Source: Glandiceps talaboti (lineage: Eukaryota; Hemichordata; Enteropneusta; Spengelidae). From it: DNA of 64,000 nucleotides. The translations under genes and the position numbers were made by a program. The notes beneath the pieces were generated by a model. That model had not been told where the DNA came from, made no database searches, and saw nothing but the letters and a program-made list of their open reading frames with translations. Of this stretch, positions 1 through 14,900 are shown in pieces (the stretch's first letter is position 1; each line of letters begins with the position of its first letter). Location of the stretch: NCBI RefSeq assembly GCF_964340395.1, contig NC_135568.1, forward strand, positions 11,079,776 through 11,143,775, read 5' to 3'.

Positions 1-949
1 AAACAATGTAGGAAAGATCTGCGACTATAAATTTAGATTTTTCTTACTCATTAATTAAATTTTACACTCAGAAACTGTAATCACAGAACACCCTGAATTG
101 ATATTTATTTCAATTCATTTTAATATCTCTATTTTATTTTATTTAGTTGTAATAAAAGTCTGTGAATTAAACTCTTTCGAATTAGAAAGAATAGATTCTG
201 ATACTGAAATATGGATCTTTATTTTAGGAAAACTTATTCAAAAGCTCTGACTAGTAGGATTTCCTTTGTGACAGATGTTAGGAAATTTAACAAAAAACAT
301 CACATGAAGGATCGCATCCTAAATTCACCATATGTTAAAATAGTAGAAAGTCGACTACATAGTACATAGAAAGAACAAAAAAAAACGAAGTTGTAGATTT
401 CCTTACACTATTTATAATCACACACCATTTATAGTAGCAGTTATGAATTAATTGATAGTTTATACGTCATAGATTTGCAAGGACTAGATATAGTAATGGT
501 AGTTGGATAAATTGGACTTTGTCCAACTTTGTCACTCATGTGATGGATGACTTACCATGTAAAATATGTTGGTCATGCAAATACAACAGCGGCAATAAAC
601 TGAAAATTCATCACAGCATGTAAGCTATTGAATAGACATAGGTGTAATTACTGTGAAATACTAAATTTTCATGTAGAATTTATTTTCACTGTTTTTTGCT
701 GGTGTAGTTCTCCACTAATATAAATTCCCCTTGAAATTACTTGTTATTCATAGCTACCATGTATACTTTCCTAGATCAGTGAAAATTAGGTCCAGGAAAT
801 ATAGCCAATTTCTATTTTCAGTGAAAAATAAATCCCTTGAAAATATAATATTTGACAATATTCTCACAGTAGGGTGGTTTTTCTGATAGCTAGTTTTTCT
901 CAAGCAGGCATACACTATCTTGATTACAAGGTGATTACAACCCATAACA

Positions 950-1154
950 CCAAAGCATTTTCTGTATGTACTACAATCGTTTATAGCATTCATATTAAGT
1001 GTAAAAATATACTGTCTCATTTGCTAATTGACCGCATTAGAAAGGCCACATGCTAGGCTTGTAAATAAACCAATTGAAACAGTATACTTTTACACTTAAT
1101 ATGAATGCGATAAACGAGTGTAGCACATAGAGAAAGTGCTTTACTTCAGTGTTA
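950..1154. mobile_element. Palindromic MITE family A, copy 1
   Basis: About 205 bp whose two halves are inverted copies. The arms carry GCACTTTCTCTGTGTGCTAC-like tips and a TATACTGTTTCAATTGG-like centre. Two related copies lie at 16434 and 43007. Confidence 0.75.
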
Positions 1155-1179
1155 CTCGTTTTATATCCATACAACAGAG

Positions 1180-1257
1180 GCACTGCTATAATCCACTTGT
1201 GTAATCTACCACATCCAACAACAATAATTTCAGTTTGTTTTGTGTCTATCTTAGTAA
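1180..1257 (+). mobile_element. MITE family B fragment
   Basis: Shares ACTTGTGTAATCTACCACA and TTTGTGTCTATCTTAG with the full-length family B copies at 16052, 42190 and 54801. Confidence 0.5.
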
Positions 1258-1459
1258 GCCTAAAGATGGTACACCAAATAGAACAAGGTAAACAGAACTT
1301 GGGATCGGTAGGAACTATACATAGTGATTGATATGTACCGTATCTTGTTTCTCAACTAACAATAGCACTTTACTTAGACATCCATATCAGACAGTTACTG
1401 GAATTTAAAAAGTACTATTTTCTCATCATAAGCTATATTTCTTATGCCTTCTTCGACAG

Positions 1460-1574
1460 ACTTGCAGCACTGCATAAAAGTGGCGAGGAAGAATGGAAAA
1501 AGAGAGTTAGTAAAGAAGACTTGTATTCAAAAGATGTCAATGAAAATGGGGAAGAGGCAAAGCCTAAGGAAAAG
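1460..1574 (+). CDS. SVIL: SVIL exon: N-terminal region motif
   Basis: After a CAG acceptor the exon carries one leftover base, then [20 protein letters not shown] and a Lys/Glu-rich end. It closes on a whole codon before GTAAAA. The SGEE-W motif is typical of supervillin upstream of the gelsolin repeats. Confidence 0.85.
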
Positions 1575-4500
1575 GTAAAAAAAAATAAACCACATAATTG
1601 AGACTTTCATCATGCAATGATTTAAACCACATACATATGTGGGTGACCCTATATTAGGTTTGAATTTATTTTGGTTGCATTCTCTGGTGGCTCTTTTCCT
1701 CCAGTTGAGATGAAATCTGAATGGAAATGTTTTCTATTAGATATGAAGTATCTCTTCTCACTCATTTTCAGAAAGCAAATGAATAGAACCATAGTATTTT
1801 ACAGTTGTGAATAGCGCCCTCATTGATGATATTGTGTGAACATTTGTTTTTTGCTTGTTCTCTCTATGTATGATCAGGTAAATATTTTCCGAAAAAGTCC
1901 TAACTTTTCACTAAATAAGTGGAAATGACAACTTCAATTTGACTGTTTTTGTGAATATTTTTTCCTAGCAGGCAAAGACAAATGGAGGCCTAACACGTCC
2001 ACAGAGCATAGCAGAAAGACTGCAGTTACTACAGGCACATCAAGAACACTGGAAGGGAAGAGTAGAAAGTAAAGATGCTGAACAGTATACTGTGGCTGGT
2101 AAAATGACAAAAGCTGGTAAAGATCATGCAGCACAACAAAGACCACAGAGAAGACCCAGGAAAGCAAGACCATTGTCTGGAACTTTTAAATGTAAGTTTT
2201 ATAAATCTGTCAAATGTACCTTAAAGCTATAACCACAGATAGCTGTCGGGTTTTTAATTTCTTATTAATCACTGACACCTTACAAACATTTTAGAGCTTG
2301 TAATTCACAAAATATGCTGATAAAAACCAATAATTATAATCAGGAACAAAAGAATTGACTCAGATATGAAAATGAAGCACCAACTTACAGATATGCAAAT
2401 GAAGCACCAACTTACAGCTATGCAAATGAAGCACCAATTCATACGAATACACTAAGTGTTGTCTGTTAAAAAAATAACAAATTCAGTTGGCCTTCTCAGG
2501 AAAGATGCCCAATGCATAAACTTAAACAATTTTCCTGGGTTTCAAAACTCTTGTGAATGCAGTTTATTCCAATGACAACACTATTAGAAATTTCGTACTA
2601 TTTTGACAAAAGTAGTTGTGTTTAATGTTTGTTCTTAGAATAGTAAATTAATTTTGTGCTTGTTGTTTTACAGTACCTGATGACAGTAAAGAGAATAAAC
2701 CAAAAACAGAAAAGACCCCATCAGAAATGCTCACTGGCAAACAACGAGAAGAAGTACAATTGAAAATCTATGGCAGCAGTACGACGACTACGCCAAGCTC
2801 ATCAGATCTGACATCAGAATCTGAAGCAGAACCTCAACCCACTGCTATTGAAATAATCAAACCTGACAATGAGGGCTTTACAGAATTTTTCGAGAGTACC
2901 ACAACCACAGTTACTGTGACAAAAACTGAGAAATCAGACTCTAAAACTGAGGTCAAAGTGTCTGACTTTGATCTCCTAACAGGACATGCCAAACCTACAC
3001 TTGGTGTGCTAGGGGAACAAAGGAGGGGTATTAAACCTCAGAGACGTGCCAAATCGTCTGCTAATCCTCTCAAAGCATTGAAAGCAAGGACTGATGTCAA
3101 GTCAGAATATATTGAAATAAGAACTGATGTTGCCGAGAGAGAAGTTAAGAGGATCAGGAAAGAGAAGAGTAAGTTAAACTAAAAGAAAGTTCTTAGTGAA
3201 TTCTTTCTGTTCAGATACCAGACTTATTCTTATGATAGGTGGCATCCTATCTTGGTTGATACTTACTCCTATCACATATATTACCTCTATGGTCAAATAC
3301 CCAATTTTTCATATACGTGAACCGGAGGTGATGCACATGCTCCTGACAGCTCGGAGTATGCCTTTCATAACACCAGTCTAAAATTTCCACTGATCGTGGC
3401 AAAACTAGGACCACTATGTACATTCTGACCTGCTCCTTCCGCCTATTTTACTGTGATAGGTATCGTAACCCAGGTCCTACTGGTGCCTGTAAGGAAAAAT
3501 TTACAGGTTGTGTCAACACCAGATAACATATATATTACTACTGAATCACAGATGCATGTGAGACCAGTTTGTTTAAATGTTAATGCTGACATTTCACTGC
3601 TAAGTAAAAGTATTCCATTAGTAAAGCTGCTAAAACATGACACAGAACTCACAGTCAAAATGAATTTTGGAATGAATCCCAAATTGTCGCCGACATCTCT
3701 TCAGGGATGTACTGCCCGTGTCTCTCAAGCACAGAAGAGACACATGACAACTAACCCATTGTAGTACACCCTGACGATGCTGACAAGACGTCAAAAATTT
3801 GGTATTCGCTTCCAAGAAATATTTTGACTGTGAGTAGAAATTTCATTACTAATTGTTTGTTGTTTTTCATCACAGTTGAAAAAGAGTCCACGTTTGCCAG
3901 CAGTGCTTTGGCTGGCCTGGCAAGTACAGAAGACTTCAGCAGTGTATCACTTAGAAAAGCATCAGAAGCCACTGGTGATGCATCATCACAACTTTTACCA
4001 TATAAGGAGTTAATGCTTTTACATGTCAAAGGTATGCAAATGAGAAAGTTTCCTGTTGCCCTTATATAGTAGTAAAGACATGGTGAAAATAGACTTGCCC
4101 ATATTTAGTATTGAAGACACAGAAAATAAGTTGTTGCCCATATTTGGTTGTGAAGACATGGGTAAAACATTACTGCCCATATTTGGTATTATAATAGTCA
4201 TGGGTAGATTTTTATGTTTAAATTTATTTATTTATTTGGCAATAAAATATAGTTAAAAATACATATAAAAGTAATGTCCTGAATAACACAAAAGACTTAT
4301 TTCCATTGTGGTCCTCGAGTCAATAAATTGTGCCCTATATTTGGTACCAGAGAGATGGAAAAATATAGGTTATAGTCCATAAAAAATATGTTGTTGCCAA
4401 AACTTGGTAAAAAACATGGGCTTACTGATGTTTACATATGATTACCATATATGGTGTTGTTAATGACATCAGTAAACCCATATTTGGTAAAAATCCAGTC

Positions 4501-7500
4501 AAGCTATATACACACACTTTTAGTGTCGTACATCACCTAATATTATAATAGAGTTTGATATTTAAATATCAAACTGAAAGAAAAGCACATATTTACTATG
4601 TTGACTTTCACAGCTAGGCTGTCGTTTAATGGTTTATGGGCTAAGTAGTTTGTCAACCCTGATAGCCAAGTCTCTAGGCAAAACTTGCCAGAGCTAACAT
4701 CTTCTCCTGGTCGTTATATATGCTATAATTTGTATATTTTATTTATCAGGTCGTCGAAATGTCCAAGTAAGGTTAGTGGAACCTGTACCATCATCTTTGA
4801 CTAGTGGAGATGTGTATGTGCTAGTTACGCCTAAAGATGTCTTTCTATGGCAGGGAGAGTACGCCAATGTCATTGAGAAAGCCAAGGTGAGTTCTGACTT
4901 AACCGCCAATGTAGTTACCAAGCAGTAACAATGATGTATTGATAAATTACAAAAAACTCTTATAGCAGCCTGGCAAATCATTACATTGGCCTGGCAAACA
5001 AATATATTAGCCTAGCAAATCAATATATTTATATCAGTCTAGGCAACCATTTTATCAACCTGGAAATCATTATATTAACCTGTCAAGCCATTATATCAAT
5101 CTAGTGAAACCATCATATTGACCTAGTAAACCATTATGTTTGCCTAGCAATTCAACATATCAACCTGGTAAGCCATTATATCAGCCAAGTAAACCATCAT
5201 ATTGACCTAGCAAAACCAGCATATTGACCGAGTAAACCATTATGTTTGCCTAGCAATTCAACATATCAACCTGGTAAGCCATTATATCAGCCAAGTAAAC
5301 CATCATATTGACCTAGTAAAACCAGTATATCGGCCTAGCAAAATCATATTTATCAGCCTTGTGAAACCATTATGAATGAGTTTGGCAATCGGTCAGCTAC
5401 CAGGCAATAAAACAGTTCAACAACCCACATATATGTCCATGAGTTCTTCTTCTGGACTGTGATTTCATATATTGTGATTTCATATATTGTGTTTTGTGTG
5501 TAGGCTGCTGAAATATCTCAGGTGATCCAAACCAAGAGAGACTTGGGTTGTAAAACTACAACAGTTACAATTATTGATGAAGAAAAAGGTGAATTTATGG
5601 GCCAGTATAGAGCCTGGAAGAATTTCTGGCAACATCTAGGAGGAAGGGACAAGTACATGGGTAAGAAAGAATACACTTATTATAACCCAGTGTCATGTAT
5701 ACAAATATATAGATTTCAGATTATAAGCAAGTCATTTTCTTGGCAACCAAGTCACAAGTGAAATTTGTGTGATGTGAAATCACGAAATGACTCCAGAACC
5801 CAAAGTTTATGAAAATACCATCACTTCCTGGAGTGGCATTCCCCTTAAAGACCAAGGTTTCAATCCCTGGTTCTCACATTAGTTCTATCTTACCAGTGGA
5901 ACCATAAGGATTACATAGAATCATTGGTCTGCACCAGCTTTTTCTGTACCTCTGTCAGATGACTGTTTTTCACACCTAAATTTTGATCTAAATCTGACTT
6001 GGGCCTTTAACCAAGTCCATAGACACTCCATATCACTCATCATCATATATCCATACAAAACTGTACTACCAAAGAACTAGCAACATGTCTCAATGTTCAA
6101 ATAATCATTGGTTGGAAAAGTATATTGGAGGCATACAATGGATATCTGAGGCATCAGAGGAAATCAGTACTAGAACTGTTATCGTCTTGTAGTAATACAT
6201 TCTTGTACCATGACCAAGGGTTCTTATTACTTACGAGTTACATTTCACCTGTTCAGGTCGAAAGACTTTGTCAAATTGTCCGTTTGGTGGCTTTACCGCT
6301 AGTTTGACAAAGCCTGACGACCTGAACAGGCAAAACGCATCGTCGCAAACCACGGCCTGTTTTACGGCAACATTCTTAACGAGCCTCCCACTTATTTTGA
6401 AATGTAGTGGTAGAAATGATAACTCTGGTTTGTGAGAATGGCGAAACGTTGCTCAGAAGTAATATAATAAGATTCCTTGGTTGTGGTACAAGAATGTATT
6501 ACTGCTGTGTTTTACCGACTTGATAAACGTGTTTAAGGATATTACTGTTCTGATTTGTTTCAGATGTTGGCCCACCTGAAGAAGATGAAAATTATGAGTT
6601 TTATATGGTAGAAGCCAATATGGTGTATCAAGTGCAAGAGAACTCCCTAGTTCCATTGGAAGAATACTGGGGTGTAGCCCCTAAGTTTGAGATGTTAGAT
6701 TCCACTCAGGTGAGTTCAAAGTCAATGTGGCATTATTTGAATTTGAATTTGCTGATGGGCGGGCAGCTGGGGAGGGGTAGGGGGTTGATCGGTCCGTCGG
6801 TCGGTTGGTTGGTTGGTTGGTTGGTTGGTTGGTTGGTTGGTTGGTTGGTTGGTTGGTTGGTTAGATGGATGATTGGTTCAATGGTTGAATAGGTAGTTTG
6901 GATGGATGGATGGGTTGGTGGGTGAGTAATGGATGGATGGGTTGGTAGGTGGGTAATGGGTAGATAGATGAGTGGGTGGGTGGGTAATGGGTGGGCAAAT
7001 GGATGACTTGATAATATTATACATTGATTTGTCAATTAACAAGTACTATCTATTATACAGGTATTGGTGTTTGACTTTGGTAGTGAACTGTATGTATGGC
7101 AAGGAAGACAGTCACCTATACAATCACGTAAGATAGGAATACAACTAGCTAAACAACTATGGGACACTGGATATGATTACTCTGACTGTGAAGTCAATCC
7201 TATCTATCCACTGGAGAAAGACAAACCCAAGCAGTTTAATCAGCGACCTCCATGGGCACTGCTAGCAAAGGTCAGTTTGTAATTATAGAAATTCAGACAA
7301 CAAATATGTTCATAACGTGAAATGGAATGTGTAAAGTACGCTGTGACAGGTTGAGGAATATAGTATGATCTATAGTCAGATGTAAAAACACAAATCATTA
7401 CCAAATGATATTCATTGTCTACTAAATTTATGTGAACAAATTATGTGTATGCTGTTCAATTACTTTAGAAGCTATATCAACAGTTTCCTTTAATTGAATT

Positions 7501-10028
7501 TCCAGGTGTTTGAAAGAATGGAAACTGTGCTGTTCAGGAACAAATTTCCAGACTGGCCGGATGATTCCAGGATTATCAAAGTCAAATCAGATGAGAAAGA
7601 TCAGAAGGTATGTATAAGACCCCTATTACATAAAGAAATTTGGGTTTGTCCTATGATTAGCATTGATGAGACAATCCATTTGAAAAGAAAATAGGGGTGG
7701 TCAGAATCTGTTTTCCGTGATCATCAAACCAGATTTGAAAGATCAGAAGGTATTCATTCTTAGTCCTCAATATTTCTATTTTATATAGAGAGAAAAGAAT
7801 GGGTTTTTCCGGTACAGATGGTGGAGCAGTTCAGTCTATTTTTATGATGGATTATTACATGTAAAACTTAGTCCTAAAAGCAGACAACAGTCAATTTCTA
7901 ACCTTGTTAATTTAATCTTACTGTGTATTTTATTTTTATCCAGGCTGAGGTTATAGAGCTGAAACCGTATGATGCTAAAAGTATGGTGGCTCCAAACAAA
8001 GAAAAACCATACCTAGTGTTTGAAGGTGTTAATGTTGGAAGGGGTACAGGTAAGCATATGTGGGCAGTTAATGTACCAAATGCAACCCCTTCCCCTCACT
8101 CCCATCCCACATCTCCACCCAACCCCTGCTATAGCCACATTATTTTAAATACACTTGTTGCCCATGGACTAACAAGCCTCTACCTCCGCTTACCCCCACC
8201 CCCATCACATTCCCTACACCAGTCAGATACAGATGTGACCAATCAATTAACCAAATGTAACCTCCCATTTTACAACCACCAAGTCCTTAACTACTCCCCC
8301 CCCCCCTCCCATCCCACCATCCCACTACAACCATGTTATTTGGATACATATATATACTTATACAATAACAAGATCTAGACACCCCTCACACACACACACA
8401 CACACACATATGCACACACACAGAGGGATTCTTTGGCTACATGTATTGTCCATCAACTATTTAACCAAAGCTAAACTCTCCCATCACCCCTACTCCCTAC
8501 ACCTACAGTCTCATTCCAAAGTCTCATTCAAAACTCTATCTCAGACAATTTATTTGGGACACATTTGGACCTTTGACTAACCAGATATATAAATTCTCTC
8601 ACTACCAACCCGTACCTCTCTACCTTAGCAAATTTCAATACAGATATATATTTTCCCAAAGTTTTACCAAATTTTCCTGTGCCGCCTCAATGTATTGTTT
8701 GTCATGTTTATATTGTTGTGTCTTGTAAAAACTATTCGGTGACTTTTCAGATTTCGGTGCTGGAAAAATTACTTCATTTGCACTTGAAAAGTATGAAAAC
8801 TTTGTGACAAAGATGTTTAGTGTTTTTGTTGTAAATCAATTAGTTGGGGAAAAAATGAAATATGTGTATGTTGTAGTATTTCATGTACATGTAGTTTTGT
8901 GTGTAGTTTACCTGTTGTGACCTTTGACCAACTAATGAATATGTATGAGTGCATGATTGACATTTATTAGATGTGAAAGTAATTTAAATACTAACTTGTT
9001 TACGTCATGACTTTTCCCTGCATGGTATGGCTGCCTGTCTGTAGGTTTGGACAGTAAAGCTGTAGAGAAAAAGGAGAAACATATAGAAGGTGAAACACTT
9101 ACTACAATACTGACTTTATCTTTCCAATGATATGTGCAAAAATTGCCAAAATTTCACAATTTTTGTCACAAAACATTGTAATTTTGATGAAAAATCACCA
9201 AAAGTCTGTCCAAAACATATTGTGGTTTAAAAATTAAATAGAAATTGAGAGAATTACACAAAAATGACAATTTGGACTTGGAATTTTACGGACTAAATTT
9301 CTGTCAAAATTTTACCCAAAATGACATCAAATTATTTACAGTCTACATTAATGTCAAATTTCACAAAGCTGAAACTTTTGAGCCAAAAAATGTTGGCAGA
9401 TTCCATTTAGGTCAAAATTCCACAGAAATTACACTTTTGCGCCAAAATGTGCAGACTATATTTAAATCAAAATTTCACAAAATTTACAATTTTTGTGCCA
9501 AAATGTTTTGCAGACTACATATATGTCACTGGAAAGTTAACAGTCATGTTTAATATTCTTATCTCCCTATCCTAACATGACTTGTTTGTTGCGATAATAA
9601 CAGTTTCATTCTCATTGTCATTTGTTTGTTTTGTTTTGTTTTGTTTTTTTGTTTGTTTACAAGTCTCCACTTTCTGTCTGTTATTAAAACTGTTTGTTTT
9701 CATTCTCACATGAGTATCAAGCCCTGTCCCCAAACTTGAGTTTTCAGTTAGCATTTCATTGTGAATGCATTTCCAATAACTTTATATCAGTCATCGTGTC
9801 AAAGTTTTAGTCTTTTTTTTGTCAAATATTTACTTTATTGCAGTAAACTATCATTTTGTTTATTTATTTCCAATTGTCAATTTCAAGTAAACTTGTTCTT
9901 ATATACTTGTATTTTATTTCAGTTTTGGTGTAAATTAATGTTTTGATTTCATACATCGTTAATTTCAATATATAAATTTTGTCATCAAAATTGTTTTAGT
10001 AAAAATATGTTGGAATCAATACTTTTTT

Positions 10029-10060
<32 letters not shown>

Positions 10061-11936
10061 GGTTTCTTGTGACTTAGCTAATTTTCCATGAATTATTCAA
10101 TGTCTTGTTTCATTACCACATTACTTTGCAAGCATCTCATAGACATGACCATGGTCTTCAGTGTGGGTTATGTTGTAAAAATCTTGTTTTAAATGTGTAC
10201 ATATCAAAACAGTGACATTTCATTTCATTTAGATTTATAGAACATCATCGATTGTTTCCATTTTTTGTCTCAGAATTTTCACTGTGTCCATTTCACTCAT
10301 GCATCTCCTCTCCATTGATATAATTATAATGATTTTAATTGGTAAGAAAATACTAGAATCAACATCTATTGCCTTTCTTGTTACTGCTTATAAGAAAATA
10401 AAACTATGTGCTTTCAAACATTCTCGCTAGCCAAAGCATAATTTTCTGCTGATGCAGCAAAAAACAGAGAGCGTATATTAATTAACGTTGCCATAGTGAC
10501 AGTGGTTTACAGCAGTGGCTTTCAAATCAGTTTGACCTTTCCAAAAACTTCAAATCAGCCCCTCATCTCTTTATGTGCCATTGCCAAGAAATACCAAATT
10601 GAAACTTGCTCCTCATTCATTGTTCAGTGGAGATCCTTGCCCATGGGCATGCACTGTCTCATGGGAGTTACCATACATGCATATATAATAGAAGAATATA
10701 AATATTCATACCAGAATGGATGATCATGGATTCCGGGTTCATACATACTTAGTAATGAAATTTCTACTCACAGAGTCAAACATTTCTTAGAAGTGTATCC
10801 CAAATTTTCGCTTACAGGGGTACAACAATTGCCCAATTGTAATACACCCCTGATGATGCTGACATGACATCAGGGGGTACAACAATTGCCCAATTGTAAT
10901 ACACCCCTGATGATGCTGACAAGACATCAGCAAAAATTTGGGGAATCGCTTCCAAGAAATTTCTGCGAGTAGAATTTTCATTACTAAATAAATATTCATG
11001 ATTGTTTGATTTTAAGTTAACACTGAGGAATTGTGAACATTTATGTTTGGTTATTACATACATGTACATATGTCTACTGACTCTCTTTAGACAATGTATG
11101 TCCATGGCTAGGACCTTCACTGAACTTTATTGAATGAATGAGGAGCAAGTTTCAACTCAGGTGTTTCCTAGCAATCACACATAATGTAGTAAACTGACTC
11201 TCTAGATTCCAAAGTTTACAAAAATGTCTTTATTTCCTGCAGTTGCGATCCCCTTTTAATAGATTCTAATCTTCTGTGTATGCTAAGAAGTTAACACCAT
11301 AAATTCACTTTACAGGATACTATGACAAAATTGAGAGACGTGGTAACAAAATATCAACATTGTCTGTGGTAACATGGCATGTATTGGAGTATGAACATAG
11401 TATACTTCCGAAGGAAAGCTTTGGTCAGTTCCATGAAGGTGATACCTATGTAGTCAGATGGCTATTCAGAGTAGAAGCTGCTGGTAAGTTATGTTTAATA
11501 AAGGGACACAGCTATGTAAGTAATTAATAGGGATGTAGCTAATTTCAAAAGTTGCCAGTAAAATTGGAGATGTTGGTGGTAAAATTTGCAAGGGAGATAC
11601 ATGAGTCTGCTTTATGAAGTGGTCGAAACAAAGAATTTTTAAACGTGGATTCATGAAAAGGTAGCCGGCAAGATATTGCAGATAGCCGGTTTATTTTGCC
11701 GACTACCGGCCCTTATTTACATCCCTAGCTTACAACAACAAGAATTACAAACAAATTACAAACACAGGTCATGCATTCTTAGATGTTGCCTCAAAAACTG
11801 TAGATGTCTTTTCCACTTGAATAACATTCATCAGACCTCTGGCCTGGATTTTATGGTGAATAGAACTGTGCTCTGGAGTTTTACTCTTTATATAGATTTA
11901 TTTGATTGATTGATTGATTGCTCTGGAGTTTAACCC

Positions 11937-11997
<61 letters not shown>

Positions 11998-14900
11998 AAA
12001 AAAACATCCCACTCTCAGATTCCAAGCATCTTTGTACATATTTAACCATATTTATAACACTGTATTGTCTTTTACATGTATTTGTAAATTTGCTGTGTGG
12101 TTCTGAAAAGTAAAGTATTTTAATTTGTTTGCATTTCTTAGAAATGAAAGATCTGAAAGGGAATATATCACGGAGAGCTGGTGGTCATGGCAAGGAAAAG
12201 TGTGCATACTTCTTTTGGCAAGGATGTCAAAGTACTATCAATGAAAAAGGTGCATCAGCTCTGATGACTGTAGAACTGGATGAGGAGAGAGGTCCACAGG
12301 TAAGTACAAAGTCAAAATTAACCTATAATCTCTGAGCAAAATACAAAGTCAAAGTTACACTGCCATATCTCAGCATCAATCAGGTATTAATGTATGATAA
12401 AACGTAACAATTAACATCTGTGTGTTTTGGTGTTTTCATTTTAGATTCGTGTTGTACAGGGTAAGGAACCAGCCGTCTTTCTACATCTATTCCAAAGCAG
12501 TATGCTAATACATATAGGAAAGAGGGAAGAAGAGGAAACAAACACACAAGGTAGGTCATGACCCCAGTATATACAAAGAGTTATAATTTAGAAACCATCT
12601 TCTGTCGTTGATGGTATAATTGGGGTTTCTTCAACAGTATATTAATATGTATTATCAATTTACATCAATGAATCATTGGCATGACTACCAAGTTTGAGTT
12701 TTGCCAATAGCAAGTGGAAGTTAATGGACAATGGCACAATGTCACACAAGCGCAAAAAAAACCTCCCCTTCCCCTAAACGAATGTTCACATGTATGACAT
12801 CGACATGTTTATATATGATGTAAACTACGATGAAAATTGTAGCAGGTCACACCACTATGATCCATGCAATGTTAAAACACAGTAAACAATCATAATTCCC
12901 TAAGTTTGCTTGAACAGTAAGTCAATTACAACAGATACTTTTTACATGTAATCATAATGTTACAAATATTAAACCAATTTCCCATCACCACCCTCTTCTC
13001 ACCAAACATGTTTAAACTTGGCTTATAAATTCCTGATATTTGTAGGGGTGTACAAGCTGTACTGTGTACGTGGAGAAGAACCCAATGAAGGCTGTATTGT
13101 AGAGGTACCGTGTTCTTCACAATGTCTTCGATCTAGGACATCACTACTTCTACTCAACCTGGATAAAATCAAGAGACATCAAGCTGAGATTATAGTTTGG
13201 CACGGTGGCAAGTCTGCACCAGCCAATAGGAAAGTGGCTACTGTGGCTGCCCAGAAACTGCAGGAAAGGTGAGTCAACATGATTTGCATATTCAAATAGT
13301 CAGGGATATGTTCATCAGATTCAAGAAAACAATGAAACTACCATATGAAAGGTCATATTACAGTATTTTTGGTTTTGAACATCATATGTTATTTATAAGT
13401 TAATAGAAAAACAAAAGATTGTATGGTTTGGCCACTAGGGGTGCTATTCAGACAACGATTTTTGACATGAAATGTGGACTACAGTAAAGTTGAGTGGTAT
13501 ATTCCTTTCCAAATGTTTGGATGACAGAAGCTGATGGTATTCTTAGTTATATTTCGGGCAATTCATTCTCTTTGTTGAGTGAATGCAGTGAATGATTTAA
13601 ATTCATGAAAAATATTTTAAACCTTTATTTTGCCGAATTTCGCATGCTGTTATGCAATATTTCTATTGAAAATGGCTGCAAAGAGGGTAACTAGAATGAC
13701 AGCCCTATGATGGGAGGACAGTGCATCATACTTTGGGTATTTGCATGACTGATTGTCATGTTCTCGTTGACAGTACTTCCACATGTGTGGCAAGTGAAAG
13801 TGCAGCAGAAAACACTACCAAACATAAGTGTAAATACACCAAGTACCTATATATACTCTCACTTGTGAATCACAGAGTTCTGTTATGTTTATCCTAAGCT
13901 GCAAACTTCACAAAAAATTATTACAATTCTGTGTTCATGTTATTTCATTTACATATGGAACGATCATGTGCCCATTTGCACTCAGACATACAATAATGTT
14001 TTCAGTATTGCACTGCAGTGCAAATACCACAAGTATCTGCATACATCAATGCAAGTAATCAGTGGTACATTTGTAATAATATGGTGTACAGTATTAGAAA
14101 GAAATTCAACACTTTTGTCTCATAACTTTGCTGTTGATGGTTTACAGTCGACCTCTAGAAGCTGGTTTGAGTAAAGATATCAAAGTGATTATCACTGAAA
14201 TGGAGGAAGGTGATGAGAGTAAATTATTCTGGAAAGCATTGGGAGCAAAACAGGATGACAGAACAGCATATAACTGCCAAAAAGATGGTAAGTCGTCTTT
14301 ATTTGTCCCCAGTAGGGAAAGCCCATGGGGACTACAAGGCTGGGGTCCGTCCGTTTTTCCAGTCAGTGTGTGCATCCATATCCACTTGTATCTCTGAAAT
14401 GCATGAGTCAATTTCAAATAAACCTGGCACAAATGTCAGATACTGTAGTGGGCATATGCATGTCACCTTGAGAATAGAGGTCGAATGACAGCCACATCTG
14501 TCATAAAATTCAGAAGATGAATGAGCAAGTTGAAATGTTGGGAAGTATGTGTTCGATGAAGACCTGTTTTGTATATTTCTTGATTCCTAATATTTTAAAC
14601 ACCATGATTTTGGTTAATAAAACAAGTTTGCAAGCTGTGTGGGGAGAATACTGCCAGTTTGACGTTCCAGTCTGCATTCACCTGCAACCAGTTACATTTA
14701 GCAATTTGTATATTCCTTTGCCCAATACAAGTTTGCCAGTCACCTTGAACTTAAGAAAATTGTCCTATACTTCAATGTTATTTGAGACCACAGTTACAAC
14801 AATCCAACTATGAAACCTGATAGTGATACTGACTGAGTACTTGAACTGGGACTGTAACAAACTGATACCCAGATCATTGAGATCTTGCTAATAAAAACTA

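Noticed and set aside
6605-7035. Open frames rich in GWLV or HPPTHP
   Set aside because: They read through the TTGG/ATGG simple repeat; only 6605-6709 belongs to a real SVIL exon, in which the frame continues beyond the donor.
8050-8378. Open frame continuing from the SVIL exon at 7944 through Pro/His-rich sequence
   Set aside because: Read-through into a C-rich intron after a canonical GTAAGC donor; conserved SVIL sequence resumes in the next exon.
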